From Paraburkholderia acidipaludis NBRC 101816 (GTDB lineage Bacteria > Pseudomonadota > Gammaproteobacteria > Burkholderiales > Burkholderiaceae): DNA of 64,000 nt. A program made the translations under genes and the position numbers. The stretch spans positions 1-64,000 of the forward strand of contig NZ_BAXZ01000018.1 of assembly GCF_000684975.1 (NCBI RefSeq), read 5' to 3'. The notes under the pieces are model-generated. The model did not search any database. It was given only the letters and a program-made list of their open reading frames with translations, and was not told the DNA's origin. Below, piece after piece: positions 33,311-42,810 of this stretch (position 1 is the stretch's first letter; each line of letters begins with the position of its first letter).

Positions 33311-35635
33311 TCAGTTGGAATAGTGGTCCGCGCGATTCTGGGGAATCGTTCCGGTGCCGTGGGGCAGTATCGGATTGCTGTTCATCGACGCCGCGCCCTT
33401 CTTCTGGATCGTGATGACCTTGAAGAACAGGTCCGCAGGGCCACCCAGCGTGATGTTGCCGTCCTTGAGCTGGACGAACGCGCCACCGCACTCGAGAACC
33501 AGTTCGTTCTTCGCGCTGACGCGTACCGTGCCGTTGACGCTCGTCACCGACACATCCTGGTCGGCGAACATCGACATCGCGTCGCTCTGGGCCTGGATTT
33601 CGACAGGGCCTTTTGAGGCGAAGATCTTGATGCCGAGCTTCTGTGCAAACAGGGAGAGCTTTTCGCCCGCTGCGACCGTGAAGCGCTTCACCACGCTCCA
33701 GTCGGCGTTTTTGCCCGCGGTGGCGGAGATGCTGCCCTCTGCGGCGAACTGCATGCCCTGGCCCGTCACGAGCGCGGCCGACGACGGCGTGCTCATCAGC
33801 ATGCCCGGTTGCTTCAGGCCATCCAGATCGGTTTTGATCTGCTGCTGCGCATCGGTGTCGGCAGGCTCGGCCTTGGCGCTCGTCGCTGACGCGGCAAGTG
33901 CCTTCGCCGTGGCCAGCGCGCTTTCGAGCTGCGCGATGGTCTCCTGCATGTCGAGCTGCTTGCCGGTGGCGCCCGGCCGGTCCCAGGTCGTCAGATACAG
34001 ACCCTTGCCTGCCCGATCCACCCCGTAGCCCGAGGTCCGCAGCTCGTAGCCCTCGCCGCGCTGCGTGAGCTTGCCATCGACCAGGTAGCCCATGTTCAGC
34101 TGGGTCTTGCCCGAGTGCTCGGTGGAGAGCTTGATGCCTTCCTGGCCCTTCCAGTCCTCCATGCGCAGCTTGTTGTTGCTCTGCGTGCGGATCGTGTTGC
34201 GCGAGAGCCAGCGACGATCGCTGGTGACGAGGTCGCGGGCCTGGCTATGATGGTGGAAGCCGCTGATTTCGGGCTTGTCCGGATCCCCATCTCTGAAGGT
34301 GATCTTGGCCTCGTCGTTATCCAGCGCGACGAAGTGCATGCCGGTCTGCAGCTTGCCGGCGAAGGGTTTGGCCAGCCGCAGCGGCACGCTCTCGCCGCCC
34401 TTGGGCCAGTCGCCGAAGTCGGCATCGAGCCGCACGACGTAATAGCCCGCGGCGTTCAGGTAGCCATAGGTGTACTTGTCCGGGCTGCAGACCCGTGCCG
34501 ACAGTGTGCCGGCGATTCTGGCCCATTTAGACGGCTCAAGCTGGAGCCTGAAACGCCGGTCGGCAGGGATCGCCTTGTACGAGTTCGAGTAGGGCTTGTC
34601 GCGCGCGCCGCGGTGCGTGATCTCCGTGATCACCTGACCTTGCGGTGCGTCCGGCAGCACGATATCGGTCTCGAGCACGCGCGCGCACTGCAGCGCGACG
34701 ATATTGCTCTCGCCCTCGTACACGATCTGGCGCGCGAGCACCACCTCGTGGCGCAGCTGCGCTTCCCACTTCGCGCCAGCCTGGTCCAGATGCCCGGTGC
34801 CGTAGATGTACGGCTGGCCGTAGGTGGTGGAATCTTGCGGCGCGACGTTGGCCTCATCCTTGAACCGCTCCCACGCGCTCTCGGGGTTGTAGTCCGCGAC
34901 CATGTAGGACTGCGGCACGATCTCGGTGTGGGTCTTGAGCGTGCTGATCGCTTCCACGCCACCGGCTTCGAGGCCGGCCGCTTCGCGGTACGGCGCGATC
35001 AGTCTCGGGTCGTAAATGTAATGATCGATGTCGTCGCCGAATACGATCTGGTCGCCGTACTCCGTCTCGACGACGTAGCAGTAGATGCCGGCCTTCTCCA
35101 TGAGCATGTGCGCATAGTCGAAGTCGGTCATCTGGTACTGGAAGCGCCACAGCAACTTCGGATAGTTGCCGCGCAGGCGAAACAGCATCTGGTGCTCGCG
35201 GATGCCGTGCGCGCGCAGAAGCTTCTGGAGGATCTGGGGGATCGTGAGGTGCTGGAAGACCGCGGTGTTGGTGCGAGCCTTTAGGCGTGCGAAGTGCGAC
35301 GTGAGGACCATCGCGTACTTCGTGTAGTCCCTGGTGGTCTGCACGGTCGACATGCGCCCGATGTAGCCGGAGAAGGTTCGCGGCACGCCGTCGTCGGGGA
35401 CTATCTTGAAGCAGGCATCGCGATTCAGATAGTCCGCGCGGGCGAGCTGGCCGGGGTGCGTCACCTCGATGGTGATGACGTTGGGCTCGCCCATCTTCTC
35501 GGTGGCGGTAAATGACACCACCGAGAGCTGCGCTGCGCTGTCGGTACCGGGCACCTCCAGAAAGTACGCCTGGCGGCCCGGGATGGTCGTCAGACTGGTT
35601 ACGAACTGCCTCGCTTCGTCATACAGGCTTGCCAT
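33311..35635 (-). CDS. vgrG: T6SS spike protein VgrG (TssI)
   Basis: A 774-residue VgrG trimeric spike subunit. The gp27-like part (about 1-380) includes ADYLNRDACFKIV and the FSGYIGRMSTVQT strands, followed by the gp5-like OB-fold and DUF2345 beta-helix (about 600-740, ISATAGKNADWSVVKRFTV, then SVTSVNGTVRVSAKNELVLECGG in two parts). A short tail ends PHGTGTIPQNRADHYSN. No extra toxin domain is fused, so it carries a separate effector, most likely the product of the next gene. It is divergent from the second tssC across a short AT-rich gap. Confidence 0.95.
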   Translation of the reverse strand: MASLYDEARQFVTSLTTIPGRQAYFLEVPGTDSAAQLSVVSFTATEKMGEPNVITIEVTHPGQLARADYLNRDACFKIVPDDGVPRTFSGYIGRMSTVQTTRDYTKYAMVLTSHFARLKARTNTAVFQHLTIPQILQKLLRAHGIREHQMLFRLRGNYPKLLWRFQYQMTDFDYAHMLMEKAGIYCYVVETEYGDQIVFGDDIDHYIYDPRLIAPYREAAGLEAGGVEAISTLKTHTEIVPQSYMVADYNPESAWERFKDEANVAPQDSTTYGQPYIYGTGHLDQAGAKWEAQLRHEVVLARQIVYEGESNIVALQCARVLETDIVLPDAPQGQVITEITHRGARDKPYSNSYKAIPADRRFRLQLEPSKWARIAGTLSARVCSPDKYTYGYLNAAGYYVVRLDADFGDWPKGGESVPLRLAKPFAGKLQTGMHFVALDNDEAKITFRDGDPDKPEISGFHHHSQARDLVTSDRRWLSRNTIRTQSNNKLRMEDWKGQEGIKLSTEHSGKTQLNMGYLVDGKLTQRGEGYELRTSGYGVDRAGKGLYLTTWDRPGATGKQLDMQETIAQLESALATAKALAASATSAKAEPADTDAQQQIKTDLDGLKQPGMLMSTPSSAALVTGQGMQFAAEGSISATAGKNADWSVVKRFTVAAGEKLSLFAQKLGIKIFASKGPVEIQAQSDAMSMFADQDVSVTSVNGTVRVSAKNELVLECGGAFVQLKDGNITLGGPADLFFKVITIQKKGAASMNSNPILPHGTGTIPQNRADHYSN

Positions 35636-35904
35636 TTTTGTTCGCTCCTCACCTGATCAGCACTGCTTCGGAAATGCTTTCGGCGTCGTCGCGCACAAAC
35701 GATGACTGCGCACGCAACGGCTATTTTGGGCGAGGACATTATGCCGATTCAAACCGCGCGTGAATCGATGAAGATTCCATCAGGCAACATTGATTGCTCT
35801 TAATCAGAAAGTGGCAATCATTAGCTCTTGAATCTGGTTTTGAGATGGGCGGCGTGCTAAATATCACCGGCCAAGCGAAGCCGGGACAGATCAGGCATGG
35901 AACA

Positions 35905-37308
35905 ATGAGCGCAAGCGTCCAGAACAGCACTCCGCGAGACCAGCAGACCACGATGGCCGGCACGCTCATGCCCGAGTGTGTGCGCGTGGACGCGCTACGC
36001 ATCGATCACGATCTCGCTACCCTCGACCGGATGCTCGGCAGCCAGATCGACGCCATCCTCCATCACCCCGCGTTCCAGACGCTCGAATCAGGATGGCGGG
36101 GCCTGAAGTTCCTGGTCGACCGCACGGACTTTCGCCAGAAGGTAAAGATCGAGGTCCTCGACGTCCCGAAGGAAACCCTGCGGCAGGACTTCGAGGACGC
36201 CCCCGATCTGACCCAGAGCGGCCTGTTCGTCCAGACGTACACACAGGAATACGACACGCCAGGGGCCTACCCCTTTGCCGCGATCATCGCAAACTACGAG
36301 TTCGACGCCGGCGCGCCGGACATCGCGATGCTACGCAGTCTGTCAAAGGTAGCGGCCGCGGCACACATGCCATTTATCGGCGCGGTTTCACCGGAGTTCT
36401 TTGGCCGCGCATCGATGGAAGAGGTGACGGGGATACGTGACCTGCCCGGCTACTTCGAGCGCGCGGCCTATCTCAAATGGAAGGCGTTTCGGGAAACAGA
36501 GGATGCCCGCTATGTCGGACTCACGCTGCCCCGGTTCCTCGCGCGGCTGCCGTACGGACCTGACACCTCCCCCGTGCGCGCGTTCAACTACACCGAGGAT
36601 GTCCGCGGCGCTGGGAGCCGCGCGTTCGTGTGGGCAAACGCAGCGTTCGCCTTTGCCGTGAACCTGGTGAGAAGTTTCGTTCGCAATGGATGGTGTCTTC
36701 AGATCCGGGGCCCCCGTGCAGGCGGTATGATTCCCGATCTGCCCGTCCATCTTTACGATCTCGATACCAGTCGTCTGGGCAAGATTGCCACCGACGCGCT
36801 GATTCCCGAAACCCGTGAATTCGAATTCGCCGGGCTCGGCCTTATCGCGCTGTCGTACACCAGCAATCACGACTACGCGTGCTTTTACTCTGCGCATTCC
36901 ACGCAGAAACCCGCTGTCTTCGACACACGGGACGCTTCAGCCAACAGCCGCATCAACGCACGTCTACCCTACATCTTCCTGCTCTCGCGCATTGCGCACT
37001 ACCTGAAGCTGATCCAGCGCGAAAACATCGGCACCACCAAGGACCGCCGCCTGCTTGAGCTTGAGCTGAACAACTGGATCAAGGAACTCGTCACCGAAAT
37101 GAAGGATGCAGGCGACGAACTGCAGGCGTCCCACCCGTTACGCGACGCCCGTGTTGAGGTACAGGATATTGAAGACAATCCCGGCTTCTTTCGCATCGCA
37201 CTCTTCATTGTTCCGCACTTCCAGATCGAGGGCATGGACGTGAGCCTGTCGCTCATGTCCCAGATGCCCAGGGCCAGACATCGGGATCTGCCTACCTCCC
37301 CCACCTGA
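35905..37308 (+). CDS. Second TssC-like sheath protein
   Basis: A 467-residue paralogue of TssC. It retains the full conserved body (GWRGLKFLVDRTDF, AAHMPFIGAVSPEFFG, ARLPYGPDTSPVRAFNY, INARLPYIFLLSRIAHYLK, and IEDNPGFFRIALFIVPHFQ), but lacks most of the N-terminal region of the tssC at 42811-44346. No tssB partner accompanies it. I place the start at 35905 (ATG) because the frame upstream to 35794 is not TssC-like. It leads the tssK-L-E-PAAR operon, 19 bases before tssK. It could be a sheath variant, a cap or an assembly-modulating paralogue. Confidence 0.85.
   Translation: MSASVQNSTPRDQQTTMAGTLMPECVRVDALRIDHDLATLDRMLGSQIDAILHHPAFQTLESGWRGLKFLVDRTDFRQKVKIEVLDVPKETLRQDFEDAPDLTQSGLFVQTYTQEYDTPGAYPFAAIIANYEFDAGAPDIAMLRSLSKVAAAAHMPFIGAVSPEFFGRASMEEVTGIRDLPGYFERAAYLKWKAFRETEDARYVGLTLPRFLARLPYGPDTSPVRAFNYTEDVRGAGSRAFVWANAAFAFAVNLVRSFVRNGWCLQIRGPRAGGMIPDLPVHLYDLDTSRLGKIATDALIPETREFEFAGLGLIALSYTSNHDYACFYSAHSTQKPAVFDTRDASANSRINARLPYIFLLSRIAHYLKLIQRENIGTTKDRRLLELELNNWIKELVTEMKDAGDELQASHPLRDARVEVQDIEDNPGFFRIALFIVPHFQIEGMDVSLSLMSQMPRARHRDLPTSPT
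36970..37034 (+). repeat. 65-bp perfect repeat within second tssC (inverted copy at 43061)
   Basis: This stretch, coding for YIFLLSRIAHYLKLIQRENIG and the next base pair or so, is identical over 65 bases to the reverse complement of 43061-43125 in the other tssC. Flanking sequence diverges at synonymous positions immediately on both sides. Confidence 0.8.
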
Positions 37309-37327
37309 ATCACAACCCCTATTCACG

Positions 37328-38674
37328 ATGGAAATAACGAAACCCCTGTGGGCGCGCGGCATTTTCATGACGCCGCAGCACTTTCAGCAGCAGGCGCTGT
37401 GGGAGCAGTTTGCCAATGACCAGATTGCCCGCCTCGCCAGTCCCGACGCCTGGGGCGTGATCGCCGCTGCGCTGGATGCGAAGGCGCTTGCGGTCGACCG
37501 GCTGCAGCTCGTGACGCTGACGGCGCGTTTGCGCGATGGCACACTCATCGACAGCGAGACCGCCGACTGGCTGCCGGGAGCACGCAATCTCGCAGATATT
37601 CCCGCCAATGTCGATGCGGTGACGGTGCTCGCCGGCGTGGCCCTCGTCGACCCCAAGGGGAACAACTGCGTGGAGCCCGGCGAGAAGCCGGCACGGCCGC
37701 GGCGCGTCACCCGCGAACACCTGCAAGTCGTCGACATCAACGGCGAGGGAAAGGAGGAGATCAGCGTCGAGCGTCAGGTCGTGGCACTGCTGTTCGACTT
37801 CGAGAAACCGGACGACTACGTCACGTGTCCCGTCGCACGTCTCGTGCGCACGCCGCAGGGCCGCTTCGAACAGGATGAGACGTTTGTGCCGCCGTGCCTG
37901 TTCCTGTCAGCGAGCACGCGGCTCACGCAGCGCGTGCGGCGCATCTCGGAGATCCTGACGGCCAAAAACGCCAGTCTCGCGGTGCGCCGCAAGGAGCGCT
38001 CGGACCAGATCGCCGACTATGCGGTCTCCGATGTGGCGCTCTTCTGGCTGCTGCATTCAGTGAACAGCACGTGGCCGGAGCTGGCACGTCTTGCCCAGGC
38101 GCCCGACCAGCATCCCGAAAGGCTTTATGCCGTGCTCGCGCGGCTGGCCGGATCGCTCCTCACGTTCTCGACCACGGAGACCTTGCAGGCCATTCCCGCG
38201 TACGATCATCGCGCGCCGGAACCGGTATTTGAAGAGCTGGAATCCCTGATCCGCGCACTACTGGATGCCGTGATTCCTTCCCGGGTTGTACCCATCACGC
38301 TCGAACGCCTGCGCACCTCGATGTGGCGTGGCCAGATCAACGACGAGCGCCTCACCGAGGATACCGACTACTACCTGTCGGTGCGCGCGTCGATGCCGGC
38401 TCACACGCTGCTCGAGCAGTTGCCGAGACTGTGCAAGATGGGCGCGCCCGACGAGGTCGAGCAGGTCGTCAACTCGGCGCTCGCCGGTATTCCGCTGCGT
38501 CCGGTATCGCGTCTGCCGGCGGCCATTCCGGTGCGCATCGAAAACCAGTACTTCGCCGTGGACAGCACGGACCCGGCGTTCGCGCGGATGATCGCCGCCC
38601 GGACATGCCAGATCTATCTGCCGGCGTCGATTCCCGAGGCCGAGCTTGAGCTTTATGCGGTGCTGCCGTCATGA
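37328..38674 (+). CDS. tssK: T6SS baseplate protein TssK
   Basis: A 448-residue TssK, the trimeric connector between baseplate wedge and TssJLM membrane complex. The start KPLWARGIFMTPQHFQQQ is diagnostic, followed by the shoulder domain, the SLAVRRKERSDQIADYAV helix and the C-terminal head region with LPRLCKMGAPDEVEQVVNSAL and YFAVDSTDPAF. Its stop overlaps the start of tssL by 4 bases. Confidence 0.95.
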   Translation: MEITKPLWARGIFMTPQHFQQQALWEQFANDQIARLASPDAWGVIAAALDAKALAVDRLQLVTLTARLRDGTLIDSETADWLPGARNLADIPANVDAVTVLAGVALVDPKGNNCVEPGEKPARPRRVTREHLQVVDINGEGKEEISVERQVVALLFDFEKPDDYVTCPVARLVRTPQGRFEQDETFVPPCLFLSASTRLTQRVRRISEILTAKNASLAVRRKERSDQIADYAVSDVALFWLLHSVNSTWPELARLAQAPDQHPERLYAVLARLAGSLLTFSTTETLQAIPAYDHRAPEPVFEELESLIRALLDAVIPSRVVPITLERLRTSMWRGQINDERLTEDTDYYLSVRASMPAHTLLEQLPRLCKMGAPDEVEQVVNSALAGIPLRPVSRLPAAIPVRIENQYFAVDSTDPAFARMIAARTCQIYLPASIPEAELELYAVLPS

Positions 38675-39348
38675 AGATCGCCACCGCCAAACCCGTCCCG
38701 GACCTCCTGCCCGTCGCCTTGCGCGATACGGCGCATACCGTGATGGAGCTGCGCAGCGTCAACCCGCCATCGCTCGACGATCTGCGCAGGCGATGCAATG
38801 CGCAGGTCGTCGCGCTGCGCGAGGAACTGCAGCGACGCGGCCATCCGCGCGACGTGATCGACGATGCGGCCTATGCGCAGTGCGCCCTGCTCGACGAGGC
38901 GGCGTTCAATGGACTGGGTGACGATGCACGCGATGCGTGGGCGCGCGAGCCACTGCAGGTGAAAATGTTTGGCCGCAACGATGCCGGCGAGGAGCTGCTG
39001 CGGCGCATCGGCCAGCGTCTGCGGGAACCCAGGCCCGTCCTGCTCCTTCTCGGCATCTTTGCTGCCGTGCTGGACCTCGGATTCAGGGGCCGTTATGCAG
39101 AGAACGAAGCCGACGCACGCACGAAGCTCGTCCGTGCAATCGAGGACCGTCTTGCGCGCGCCATGGGCGGCAACGCAGGCCCAGGCGGCCCGGATCTGTC
39201 TGGCCCGGTCGTGGTGAATCCGTCACGCTGGCGCCGGCGGCCCCTCTCGCCGCTCGCGTGGGTCCTCATGGCGTGCATTGCCGCGGGACTCGTCTGGTTC
39301 GCCATCGACCGGTGGCTGCTGTCGTCGATCGCCGGCATGGCGCACTGA
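38671..39348 (+). CDS. tssL: T6SS inner-membrane protein TssL (DotU)
   Basis: A 225-residue DotU-type TssL. The cytoplasmic helical hook domain has DAAYAQCALLDEAAFNGLG and LLLLGIFAAVLDLGFRGRYAE, and a single C-terminal membrane helix lies near residues 202-222. There is no OmpA extension, so peptidoglycan anchoring must come from separate proteins. It is translationally coupled to tssK and precedes tssE by 7 bases. A second DotU gene is at 45638-46381. Confidence 0.93.
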   Translation: MKIATAKPVPDLLPVALRDTAHTVMELRSVNPPSLDDLRRRCNAQVVALREELQRRGHPRDVIDDAAYAQCALLDEAAFNGLGDDARDAWAREPLQVKMFGRNDAGEELLRRIGQRLREPRPVLLLLGIFAAVLDLGFRGRYAENEADARTKLVRAIEDRLARAMGGNAGPGGPDLSGPVVVNPSRWRRRPLSPLAWVLMACIAAGLVWFAIDRWLLSSIAGMAH

Positions 39349-39355
39349 GGCACAT

Positions 39356-39787
39356 ATGCGGACAGGACCCGGACTCTTTGAGCGGATCACGGGGCATTTT
39401 GCCGATGGATCCGTCGTAAGCGACTTCACTGTCGAGGACCAGACGTTCCTCTCGGTGCGGGACAACGTCGAGCGCATCCTGAACAGCCGGCGCGGCTCGC
39501 TTGCCCACCTGCCGGACTTCGGGCTCGACGACCTGTCGGAAATCTACCGCCATCTGCCTTCGTCGACGCACAAGCTGCGCAATGCCATCGAATCGACGTT
39601 GCTCAGGTACGAGCCGCGCCTGAGGGCGGTCGAGATCGAGGTGAATACCCCGGAGCCCGGCATGATGGTCAGCTTCACGCTGGCCTGCCACCTGCGCCAT
39701 GAAGGGCTCGTGCGCTTTGACACGGTGTTCACGCCGGACGGCAAAACCCGCCTCAGGATGAGGCAGGCCGCGCTTGACCGGTATTGA
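39356..39787 (+). CDS. tssE: T6SS baseplate protein TssE
   Basis: A 143-residue TssE, the gp25-like wedge protein. It shows LFERITGHF at the start, VRDNVERILNSRRGSLAHLPDFGLDDL, the conserved IE...LLRYEPRL pair, and a closing beta strand. The start at 39356 is preferred over the frame reaching 39278, because that portion lies inside tssL and the family begins at this Met. Confidence 0.93.
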   Translation: MRTGPGLFERITGHFADGSVVSDFTVEDQTFLSVRDNVERILNSRRGSLAHLPDFGLDDLSEIYRHLPSSTHKLRNAIESTLLRYEPRLRAVEIEVNTPEPGMMVSFTLACHLRHEGLVRFDTVFTPDGKTRLRMRQAALDRY

Positions 39788-39817
39788 TGTTTTTTCAACC
39801 CCACCAAGGAGATTGGC

Positions 39818-40093
39818 ATGGCAACGATGCTGGCAGTCAAGGGCAACAAGACCACGACCGGAGGCGAAGTGCTGGACGGCGACGAGGACTTTTCCGACGA
39901 GAACGGAGCCCTCGCGAAGAACGGGGGCCTCGCGTCGTGCGGGCGCTGTGGGCACAATGGCCCGATGCTGGGCACGGCGGAGAACTGGGGGCTGACGGGT
40001 GCGACGGCCGTGAAGGACAACGATATCGTGGCGTGCCAGTGTCCGCGAGGTGAGAACCGCGTCATCGCCCGTTCGGAGTTCTACGACGAGTAA
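39818..40093 (+). CDS. PAAR-type spike-tip protein
   Basis: A 91-residue protein with AAGGAG at the right distance. It contains GGEVLDGDEDFSDENG, and a Cys-rich centre (SCGRCGHNGPMLGT, later ACQCPRGENRVIA) expected to hold the zinc at the tip of the cone. It is short and lacks any fused toxin. It follows tssE by 30 bases and would sharpen the VgrG spike; it may bind one end of the VgrG encoded at 33311-35635. Confidence 0.8.
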   Translation: MATMLAVKGNKTTTGGEVLDGDEDFSDENGALAKNGGLASCGRCGHNGPMLGTAENWGLTGATAVKDNDIVACQCPRGENRVIARSEFYDE

Positions 40094-40168
40094 TCCCCAT
40101 CCGACGATGCCGCTGGCACGCAACCAGCGCAATCCGGTAGTGCGCCGGCGGGCACTGAATGAACAGGG

Positions 40169-41068
40169 TCACACGAGAATCGGCACCTGGTTTCCGCGCC
40201 TGCCCTGCGTGCGTGCAATGCGGCGGCTCTCATGCGCGCAGTCGGGGCACCAGCTGCCGCGCCAGACGCTGTTGACTGACGCGTGCCATACGTGTCCTTT
40301 CGCGCACTGCCATTCGATCTTGCCATGGGCGCCGGGATAGACCGTCGACAGGCACTCGCCGCCGCGCGAGCGCGCAAGATCCTGCATCTGCCCGATCGTG
40401 CGTGTGCGGGCCTTCACGGCGCAAAGATGGCACCATTGCCCCTTGCTGACGCGAAACCACGGCGCCAGCCAGGTGTGGCCCTCGGCGCATTCCCACTGCA
40501 ATGGCGCCTCCTTGTCGACGTAGGCCGACAGGCACCGACCTCCGTGCCCGGCCGCGGCGCGTTCGAGTTCGTCCTGCTGTGGCTTGATGCGTTCGAAGTG
40601 ACACGTCTGGCACCAGTCACCGCGAAGGACGTTTTCGAGGCAAGCGAACCACGTATGCCCGGCTTCGCAACGCCAGTGCATTTTCTCGCGATTGTTGACG
40701 TAGCGGCGCGACAGGCAGACGCCTCCACGCTCAAGGGCAATCGTGCGCGCCTCCTCCAGCGAGTGCGTGATCGCGCGATCGTAGGCACAGTCAATGCACC
40801 AGTGCCCCATCCGTACCGCCTTCGCGAGCATCGGAAAGCGGTGGCCGGCCGCACACCGGAATTCAAGCGGGATCTTGTAGCCCCGGTAAGCGGTGGACAG
40901 GCACGCCCCACCCCATGCGGCTGCGACCTCGCGCATACCGTTCAGCACCACGTCGGGATAGCCTGCTGCCCCGGCGCCGCCGCGACCAGGCAACCCGGCG
41001 ATCGCGCGCTGCACCCGCCTGCGGGTCGCAGCGGGCACGTACGGTGACCATGCGGAACCGTTCGTCAC
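40169..41068 (-). CDS. Four-repeat zinc-ribbon protein
   Basis: A 299-residue protein made almost wholly of four repeats of about 57 residues. Each has the pattern GGxCLSxxY, then a W-x-C-x-x-GH-x-W core and WCxxC (for example HWRCEAGHTW with GDWCQTC; QWECAEGHTW with GQWCHLC; EWQCAKGHVW with GSWCPDC). This resembles treble-clef/zinc-ribbon domains found near nucleases, but no catalytic domain is present. I set the start at the GTG at 41068, which has AAGGAG five bases upstream. It lies between the PAAR gene and tssA on the tssA strand. Its role in secretion is unknown. Confidence 0.72.
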   Translation of the reverse strand: MTNGSAWSPYVPAATRRRVQRAIAGLPGRGGAGAAGYPDVVLNGMREVAAAWGGACLSTAYRGYKIPLEFRCAAGHRFPMLAKAVRMGHWCIDCAYDRAITHSLEEARTIALERGGVCLSRRYVNNREKMHWRCEAGHTWFACLENVLRGDWCQTCHFERIKPQQDELERAAAGHGGRCLSAYVDKEAPLQWECAEGHTWLAPWFRVSKGQWCHLCAVKARTRTIGQMQDLARSRGGECLSTVYPGAHGKIEWQCAKGHVWHASVNSVWRGSWCPDCAHESRRIARTQGRRGNQVPILV

Positions 41069-41121
41069 AAGCACTCCTTCTGCACGTTACGCGCACACGC
41101 GGGTCACGATGGCGAACCCGG

Positions 41122-42717
41122 TCACTGGCCCAGCGAAAGCATGCGTGCCGGATCCAGCACGGTCATCTCGCCCTGCAGTCCGGCAATCCGGCGCGCGAGC
41201 CCGGGCTTGTCCGCATCCTTGCGGTTGCTCGCGGCCTTCAGTGCCCGGAGTAACTGAAGCTTGACCTCGAACACCAGCGCGGGATCCCAGCGCACGAGCG
41301 GCAACGAAACCGCGGCCGCATCCAGTTCGAGCAGCAGCGCCATCGCCGTATCGGCACGCTCGGCATTCTGCGCGAGACGCGCCATCACGAAGCGCTGCAA
41401 AAACCGGTGCCGCTCTGTTTTCATGCCGGGCAGCCCCTCGAGCCACGCGAAGGCCGCCTCGATGCCATCTCGCGCCATGAGATCCCGAGCCTGCGCCTCG
41501 ATTTCGGGCCAGTCGCCTGCACCGCCCTCCTCGCTGTCGGCCGACACGGGCAGCGGCGCCACCGTCTCCCCGGCTTCGAGGTCACGCACAACCGCGTGCC
41601 GTGCGATCCACTCCAGCGTCGTGTCGTCCGCGAACGGCGTGCCGTCGTTGAACGACAGCCGCTCGATGCCGGGCAGCCGTTCGAGGAAAAGCGCGAAATC
41701 CGCGCGCAGCAGCTCGCGCCATGCGCTGTACGGCGCGCCCGCATGATCGAGCGCAATGTGCTGGAAATACTGCAGGTCGAACCACAGGTGATTGACGCCC
41801 TCCATGAAGGCACCCTCGACGCGCTCGAGCAGTTCGTTCCACTGCTTCTGCAGCACGAGCCGCTTCATCTGCGCGCGCAGTTCCGGGCGCGGGCCAGCAA
41901 GTCGCGTATGCGAGGCGGCATCCGCCGGCGGCACCTCGTGCAGGGTGTCCCAGCGAACGCAGCGTACTAGCCGCACCGACGGCAGATAGCCCTGCTCCTG
42001 GTCGCGTAGCCAGGTCGCCATCGTCCGCGCCTGTTCCAGCAGATCACGCGTCGAAGCGATCGCGCCGGATGCGGGCGCGCCAGTCATGGGTGATGGAGTT
42101 GCCTGCACCGTGTCGGCGCCGCCACCGGCAGATTCCTCCCTGCGATCGAACCGCGCGATGAGCGGCTGCAGGTTCGGTCGCGCCGCCTGCGCCCACGTCG
42201 CTGTCTGCGTCACCAGCACGTCAAGTGCGGCCAGTGAGCGTTCCAGCGCGCGTTCGCGCTCCGGCGATGCAGCGTCCCTGCCGCTGTCGAGCAGCTCGAT
42301 CATGCGCGCGGTGGCCAGCATTTCCAGCGCACCCCTCTTTGCCTCGGCGCGCGCGGGCAACACCGCTTCTCCGAACTGCTCGACGAGCGCAGCGGCCAGT
42401 TCCAGCCCGTCCGCAAAACCTGCGGGGCCGTCCTGCCTTAACCGCGCGCCGGCATAGTAGCCGGCAACCCGGAGATCCTTGCCGGTTTCCTTGAGCAACT
42501 GCTCGCACGAGCGCACGATCAGTGCATCGTCGATGCCGGAAAGCCGGGTGGCCTCATCCTTGAGCGTGAAAAACGCATCCTCATAGCCGGGGTCGCGTCC
42601 CACGCCATGATCCCCTGGCAGGGGCTGCAGCCAGGCGCTCCAGGTATCGAGACGCGAGCGGGTGAGCTGCTCCGCATCACGCGACGGAAACAGTGTCCTG
42701 AGCAGACCGGAAAGCAT
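41122..42717 (-). CDS. tssA: T6SS tail-assembly protein TssA
   Basis: A 531-residue TssA. The ImpA N-terminal domain spans about 40-160 (DPGYEDAFFTLKDEATRL, VAGYYAGARLRQDG, LVEQFGEAVLPAR), with a Ser/Ala/Pro linker near 215-240 and a VasJ-type C-terminal region (VNHLWFDLQYFQHIAL, LARRIAGLQGEMTVLDPARM). TssA primes sheath polymerisation and stays at the baseplate or distal end. The start at 42717 has GAGG upstream; the frame extends to 42795 through a terminator hairpin, so the longer form is unlikely. Confidence 0.9.
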   Translation of the reverse strand: MLSGLLRTLFPSRDAEQLTRSRLDTWSAWLQPLPGDHGVGRDPGYEDAFFTLKDEATRLSGIDDALIVRSCEQLLKETGKDLRVAGYYAGARLRQDGPAGFADGLELAAALVEQFGEAVLPARAEAKRGALEMLATARMIELLDSGRDAASPERERALERSLAALDVLVTQTATWAQAARPNLQPLIARFDRREESAGGGADTVQATPSPMTGAPASGAIASTRDLLEQARTMATWLRDQEQGYLPSVRLVRCVRWDTLHEVPPADAASHTRLAGPRPELRAQMKRLVLQKQWNELLERVEGAFMEGVNHLWFDLQYFQHIALDHAGAPYSAWRELLRADFALFLERLPGIERLSFNDGTPFADDTTLEWIARHAVVRDLEAGETVAPLPVSADSEEGGAGDWPEIEAQARDLMARDGIEAAFAWLEGLPGMKTERHRFLQRFVMARLAQNAERADTAMALLLELDAAAVSLPLVRWDPALVFEVKLQLLRALKAASNRKDADKPGLARRIAGLQGEMTVLDPARMLSLGQ

Positions 42718-42751
42718 CAACAGATCCTCAACAGGTAGAAGCAGGCGGAAT

Positions 42752-42788
42752 AAAAAAGCAGCGCCGGGGCGGTACCTCGCCCCGGCGC
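42752..42788 (-). terminator. Intrinsic terminator between tssC and tssA
   Basis: An 11-bp perfect GC-rich stem (42761-42771 with 42778-42788) and six-base loop, followed on the minus strand by three bases and a run of six T (42752-42757). It would end or attenuate the tssB-tssC transcript before tssA, allowing sheath proteins to be made in excess. Confidence 0.8.
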
Positions 42789-42810
42789 AGTTCACATCGA
42801 CATCAGCCGC

